Positions 60,289 through 64,000 of a DNA stretch of 64,000 bases are shown here, one piece after another. The notes under the pieces are model-generated. The model saw nothing but the letters and a program-made list of their open reading frames with translations, was not told where the DNA came from and searched no databases. A program made the position numbers and the translations under genes. Source of the DNA: Trebonia sp963777905 (GTDB lineage Bacteria > Actinomycetota > Actinomycetes > Streptosporangiales > Streptosporangiaceae); the NCBI GenBank assembly GCA_963777905.1, contig CAVZSM010000019.1, forward strand, positions 124,001 through 188,000, in the 5' to 3' direction. Numbering within the stretch: position 1 is the first letter of the stretch; each line of letters begins with the position of its first letter.

Positions 60289-61203
60289 ATGACGGAAGCG
60301 GCCGACAGCGGCATCCCGGACCGCAAACGGGTCGGTTTCATCGGGCTCGGGCACATGGGCTCGGCCATGGCCCGCAGGCTTGTGGAGGCCGGCTACGACG
60401 TCACGGTGTGGAGCAGGACGGCCGCCCACGTCGACGAGCTGGTCGCCGACGGCGCGACCCGCGCGGACTCCCCCGAGGACGCGGTCGCCGCCGGCCACCT
60501 GTTCTCGATGCTCGCGAACGAGGACGTGGTGCGCGCGGTCCTGCCGCCCGGGTTGCTGAGCGCGGCGCCGCCGGGCTTCAGCCACGTCAACCACGCGACG
60601 ATCAGCGCCAGGGCGGCCGGCGAGTTCGCCGCGCACGCCGCGGCGGCCGGGTACGGTTACGTCTCCGCCCCCGTGATCGGGCGGCCGAACGCGGCCGCCG
60701 CGGGCGCGCTCACGATCCTGGCCGCGGGCGCGCCCGAGGCGGTCGAGGCATCGATGCCGATGCTGGAGGTCATGGGCCGCCGGGTCTGGCAGTACGGCAG
60801 CTCCGCGCCGGCGGCGAACGTGGCCAAGATCGCGGTGAACTTCCTCATCGCCCACGCGCTGCAAGCGCTCGCGGAGTCGATCACGCTGCTCGAGCGGTAC
60901 GGCCTGGACACCGGCCAGTTCGTCCAGATGATCAACGACAGCATCTTCCCCGGCGTGATCTACGGCGGCTACGGCGACGCGATCGCGCGCGGCAGCTACA
61001 CGCCGCCAGGGTTCACTACGGTTCTCGGCCTGAAGGACGTGATGCTCGCCATCCAGGCCGCCGCCGACGCCGGCGTCGACCTGCCCACCGGCCCGCTGCT
61101 GCGGGAGATCTTCGAGACCTCGATCGCGGAGCTCGGCGAGGACCTGGACTGGGCGGCGATCGCGGAGATCACGCGCGGCCGCGTGGTACCCGGCACCCCC
61201 TAG
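60289..61203 (+). CDS. NAD(P)-dependent 3-hydroxyisobutyrate dehydrogenase-like oxidoreductase
   Basis: 304 residues. N-terminal Rossmann motif VGFIGLGHMGSAMARRLVEA, substrate motif APVIGRPNAAAAGALTILAA (S/G-x-G type), catalytic Lys in AAANVAKIAVNFLIAHALQA-like segment ANVAKIAVNFL, and helical C-terminal domain. It oxidises a beta-hydroxyacid or reduces an imine/semialdehyde. Single gene, converging with an epimerase gene by 4 bp. Confidence 0.9.
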   Translation: MTEAADSGIPDRKRVGFIGLGHMGSAMARRLVEAGYDVTVWSRTAAHVDELVADGATRADSPEDAVAAGHLFSMLANEDVVRAVLPPGLLSAAPPGFSHVNHATISARAAGEFAAHAAAAGYGYVSAPVIGRPNAAAAGALTILAAGAPEAVEASMPMLEVMGRRVWQYGSSAPAANVAKIAVNFLIAHALQALAESITLLERYGLDTGQFVQMINDSIFPGVIYGGYGDAIARGSYTPPGFTTVLGLKDVMLAIQAAADAGVDLPTGPLLREIFETSIAELGEDLDWAAIAEITRGRVVPGTP

Positions 61204-62123
61204 TACTTCGAGCGCGGCCCGGCCGCGAAGTAGTGCCGCTCCTTGAGGTCGGCGATCAGCCCGGGATGCGTCGGCTGCCACCCCGTGCGCTGCCGCGTCA
61301 GCTCGGTTGACGTCGGGTTGTCGAGCTGGACGAAGGAGCCGAGGAAGCCGAAGTGCCCGTCCGCCTCGTCTGCGGAGATGCTCGCCGCGGGGATGCCGAG
61401 CTGCCCGCCGATGGCGCCGGCGATCTCCATGAACGGGATACCAGGATCGCCGGCGGCGTGCAGCACCGACCCCGCGGGCGCCTTCTCCAGCGCCAGCCGG
61501 AACAGCCGCGCCGCGTCGAGCCGGTGCACCGCCGGCCAGCGGTTGGCCCCGTCGCCGACGTAGGCCGCGACGCCCTTGTCGCGGGCGATGTCGATGAGGC
61601 GCGGGACGAAGCCGCGGTCACCGTCGCCGTGCACGGTCGGCGACAGGCGGACGATGGAGGTACGCACCCCGCGTTCCGGCATGGCGAGCACCGCGAGCTC
61701 CGACCCGACTCGCGGGGCGGTGGCCAGTTCCGGGCCGGCCACGATGTCCTCGGTGCCGAGCCGCCCCGGCGCGATCATCGCGAGCATGAGCGTCCCCGAC
61801 GTGATCACGAAGGGCTTGCCGGATCCGGCCAGGACGTCGCCCATCGCCTGGACGGCGTTCAGGTCGGCCGCGCCCGCCGCGGCGAAGTCGCCGAAGTCAT
61901 GCTTGAAGGCCAGGTGGATGACCCCGTCCGCGTCGGCCGCGCCCGCGCGGAGGCTGTCGATGTCGTCGAGGGAGCCGCGGCGCACCCGCGCTCCCGCCGC
62001 GGTCAGGGCGCCGGCCGAGGCGTCGGACCTGGCGAGGCCGGTGACCTCGTGCCCGGCCTTGATGAGCTCGGGAACGACGGCGGACCCGACCCAGCCGGAC
62101 GCTCCGGTAACGAAGACGCGCAT
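61200..62123 (-). CDS. SDR-type NAD-dependent epimerase/dehydratase family protein
   Basis: 307 residues, extended (atypical) SDR. Nucleotide motif VFVTGASGWVGSAVVPELIK; the second part RTSIVRLSPTVHGDGDRGFV lacks the standard YxxxK, as in NmrA/ADP-glyceromanno-type atypical members. It may bind NADP as a redox sensor or reduce a small substrate. Its promoter region carries two tandem palindromes (62149-62200), suggesting tight control by a regulator not seen in the window. Confidence 0.87.
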   Translation of the reverse strand: MRVFVTGASGWVGSAVVPELIKAGHEVTGLARSDASAGALTAAGARVRRGSLDDIDSLRAGAADADGVIHLAFKHDFGDFAAAGAADLNAVQAMGDVLAGSGKPFVITSGTLMLAMIAPGRLGTEDIVAGPELATAPRVGSELAVLAMPERGVRTSIVRLSPTVHGDGDRGFVPRLIDIARDKGVAAYVGDGANRWPAVHRLDAARLFRLALEKAPAGSVLHAAGDPGIPFMEIAGAIGGQLGIPAASISADEADGHFGFLGSFVQLDNPTSTELTRQRTGWQPTHPGLIADLKERHYFAAGPRSKY

Positions 62124-62148
62124 GTGCCCAACCTTCCGTGTGAAGATC

Positions 62149-62200
62149 TGATGTCAGTCACTGTCGTCAGCTTAGCACCTGATGTCAGCTTCTGTCATCA
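62149..62200. promoter_or_regulatory. tandem operators upstream of the epimerase
   Basis: TGATGTCAG-TCA-CTGTCGTCA (62149-62169) and TGATGTCAG-CTT-CTGTCATCA (62180-62200): two 9-3-9 inverted repeats 31 bp apart centre to centre, i.e. on the same face of the helix. They also lie 60 bp before the acyl-CoA ligase gene, so both genes could be controlled. Confidence 0.7.
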
Positions 62201-62259
62201 CCGCTGATCTTCAGCCGCCCCCGCGCTTCCGCCGGGCGAAGGTGGGGAGAAACTGGGGC

Positions 62260-63750
62260 ATGACCGTCACCACGCCCCCCACCCTCCGCCAGCTGGTCAC
62301 GCGGTCCGACGATCACCCCGCCCTGGTGGTCCCCGAGTCCGGAGCATCGCTTTCTTACGCCGCGCTGCAACGCGCGCTCGACCGGGCCGCCGGGCGGCTG
62401 GCCGCGCTCGGCGTGCGGGAAGGCGACCGAGTCGCGCTGGTCGCGGCCAACGGCCCGGCGCTGGTCATCGCCTTCCTCGCAGCCGCCGCCCGCGGTGCGG
62501 CGGCGGCACCGCTGAACCCCGCGCTCGGGGTCGCCGAGATGACCGCCGAACTGGACGACCTGCGCATCACCCGGCTGCTGCACGACGGCTCGGCCGCGGC
62601 CGCGACGGCCGCCGCCGAGACCCAGGTGGCCGCCAGCTCAATGGGCATGCGGGACGCTCTCCTGCAGGTCGACGACGAGGCCGGCGAGCCGGTCGAGGAC
62701 GCCGGCGACCCCGGCGCGCTGGCGCTGCTGCTGCACACCAGCGGCACCACCAGCAAGCCGAAGACCGTGCCGATCCGGCAGCGTAACCTCATCGCGTCGA
62801 CGGGCGTGATCGCACGGGGCTACGGGCTGCACGGCGACGACGTGACGATGTGCGTCATGCCGCTGTTCCACGTGCACGGCCTGGTCGCCACGGTGCTGGC
62901 CACGCTGTCGACCGGCGGCACTGTCGTGCTGCCGCGGTTCCGGCCGTCTACGTTCTGGGACGACGTCGCCAGCCACGGCGCGACCTGGTACACGGCGGTC
63001 CCGACCATCCACGCGCGGCTGCTCACGCGGGCCCGCGAACTGCCCGGGGCGCCAAGGCACAACCTCAGGTTCGTCCGCTCCTGCTCGGCGCCGCTGCCCA
63101 CGGTCCTGTGGCGGCGCTACGAGGACGCGATCGGCGCCCCGCTCGTGGAGGCGTACGGGATGACGGAGGCGGCCCATCAGATGTCGTCGAACCCGCTGCC
63201 GCCCGCGGAACGCCGGCCGGGCACGGTCGGGCAGGCGACCGGCGTCGAGATCACCCCGCTGGACGATGACTGGCGTCCGGTACCAGCCGGGGAGGACGGC
63301 GAGGTAGCGGTGCGCGGCCCGTCCGTCGTCGACCAGTACCTCGACAACCCGGCGGCGACCGCGGCCTCGTTCCGCGACGGCTGGTTCCGCACCGGCGACG
63401 TCGGCAAGCTCAGCGCGGACGGCTACCTCACCCTTGTCGGCCGGGTGAAGGAGCTCATCAACCGGGCAGGAGAGAAGATCTCGCCCTACGAGGTCGAGGA
63501 GGCGCTGCTCAGCCATCCCGCGGTCGCCGAGGCCGCGGTGTACCCGATGCCCGACGAGAAGTACGGCGAGCAAGTGGGCGCCGTTGTCGTGCTCCAGGGC
63601 GAGGCCACGCCTAAGGAGCTCACCGCCCACTGCGCGGATCGCCTGGCCGCCTTCAAGCGCCCGGCGCTGGTGACGATCCTGCCGGAGATCCCGAAGGGAC
63701 CGACGGGCAAGGTGCAGCGGCGCAACCTGGCGGGGCTGGTGGCGCGGTGA
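62260..63750 (+). CDS. AMP-dependent acyl-CoA ligase
   Basis: 496 residues, ANL superfamily. P-loop: LLLHTSGTTSKPKTVPIRQR; A5: VEAYGMTEAAHQMSSNPLPP; hinge: FRTGDVGKLSADGYLTLVGR and ELINRAGEKISPYEVEEALL; catalytic Lys in PKGPTGKVQRRNLAG. It activates a carboxylic acid to its CoA thioester. Overall layout resembles oxalate/short-chain acyl-CoA ligases (AAE3-like). ATG 62260 is the family start; its stop overlaps the next GTG (GTGA). Confidence 0.92.
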   Translation: MTVTTPPTLRQLVTRSDDHPALVVPESGASLSYAALQRALDRAAGRLAALGVREGDRVALVAANGPALVIAFLAAAARGAAAAPLNPALGVAEMTAELDDLRITRLLHDGSAAAATAAAETQVAASSMGMRDALLQVDDEAGEPVEDAGDPGALALLLHTSGTTSKPKTVPIRQRNLIASTGVIARGYGLHGDDVTMCVMPLFHVHGLVATVLATLSTGGTVVLPRFRPSTFWDDVASHGATWYTAVPTIHARLLTRARELPGAPRHNLRFVRSCSAPLPTVLWRRYEDAIGAPLVEAYGMTEAAHQMSSNPLPPAERRPGTVGQATGVEITPLDDDWRPVPAGEDGEVAVRGPSVVDQYLDNPAATAASFRDGWFRTGDVGKLSADGYLTLVGRVKELINRAGEKISPYEVEEALLSHPAVAEAAVYPMPDEKYGEQVGAVVVLQGEATPKELTAHCADRLAAFKRPALVTILPEIPKGPTGKVQRRNLAGLVAR

Positions 63751-64000
63751 AGGTCGCGGTCGTCGGCGCCGGGGCGATCGGCGCGTACGTCGGCGCGGCA
63801 CTGGACCGCGGCGGCGCGGAGGTCCACCTGATCGCGCGCGGCAAGCACCTGGAGGCCATGCGGGAGCGCGGCGTCACCGTGCTCAGCCCGCGCGGCGACT
63901 TCCACGCGAAGCCGCACGCCACAGCCGATCCCGGCGAGATCGGCCCGGTCGATATCGTGTTCCTCGGCTTGAAGGCGTACAGCTACGCCGACGCGGGCCC
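63747..64000 (+). CDS. 2-dehydropantoate 2-reductase-like (ApbA/PanE), 3' end outside window
   Basis: 84 residues visible: Rossmann motif VKVAVVGAGAIGAYVGAALD, then AEVHLIARGKHLEAMRERGV and VDIVFLGLKAYSYADA, typical of the ketopantoate reductase family (NADPH-dependent reduction of 2-ketoacids). In pantothenate synthesis it makes pantoate; an additional copy beside an acyl-CoA ligase may act on another ketoacid. GTG 63747 overlaps the ligase stop, so the two are coupled. Only the N-terminus can be judged. Confidence 0.87.
   Translation, partial: MKVAVVGAGAIGAYVGAALDRGGAEVHLIARGKHLEAMRERGVTVLSPRGDFHAKPHATADPGEIGPVDIVFLGLKAYSYADAG

Overview
The window is GC-rich throughout, with GTG starts, start/stop overlaps (ATGA, GTGA) and an actinomycete gene set: WhiB, two DUF397 proteins, an XRE/DUF5753 regulator, AbaA-like HATPase proteins, an S-adenosyl methyltransferase of the YWLGGKDNF type, F420-type luciferase-like oxidoreductases and a SigK/fasciclin pair. 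This points to a filamentous or sporulating actinomycete (Streptomycetales/Streptosporangiales-like). I cannot name the species. No rRNA, tRNA, CRISPR array, phage block or intact transposase was seen.

Layout. 0-3.3 kb: start of a SigK-like sigma gene, divergent from a membrane-anchored molybdopterin oxidoreductase and a fasciclin lipoprotein. Both sides carry the same promoter motif and both look leaderless. 3.3-7 kb: two aldehyde dehydrogenases (one frameshifted) divergent from a PadR regulator. 7-13 kb: methyltransferases, a Mop-type molybdate-binding protein, a CDF-like membrane protein, an ArsR/SRPBCC/SRPBCC operon and a TauE-type permease. 12.3-16.6 kb: modA-modB-modC (modC frameshifted) followed by an XRE regulator with a ModA-like ligand domain. 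Together with the oxidoreductase and Mop protein this gives the left quarter a molybdenum theme. 17-25 kb: oxidoreductases, a fossil amidohydrolase N-terminus, a CMD/MarR pair with a clear operator, P450 plus ferredoxin, methyltransferase, acyl-CoA synthetase and aldo/keto reductase.

25-35 kb is the most unusual part. It holds three loci of an AbaA/WhiJ-like module (HATPase, DUF397, XRE), each HATPase start preceded by the same ~50-58 bp double-palindrome element. One HATPase copy is reduced to an N-terminal stub that keeps its promoter. Between the loci lie a LAL-type LuxR regulator broken by about eight frameshifts, an almost G-free low-complexity tract, and hairpin-rich repeats. 35-38.5 kb: separate LigD polymerase and ligase genes with a kinase-less membrane sensor between them. 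38.5-48 kb: mixed metabolic genes, WhiB, a TetR/EmrB efflux operon and a DMT transporter. 48-54 kb: a YCII/ECF sigma pair and a two-gene ABC exporter. 53.5-60 kb: serine hydrolase and a MoxR-DUF58-VWA-VWA-protease operon. 60-64 kb: dehydrogenase, epimerase with tandem operators, acyl-CoA ligase and the start of a PanE-like gene.

Three otherwise intact genes carry single-base frameshifts (ALDH, methyltransferase, modC). These could be sequencing indels. The LAL gene looks truly decayed. The best candidates for something undescribed are the three-copy HATPase promoter element and a separate 46-bp element shared by 18841-18886 and 49738-49783.
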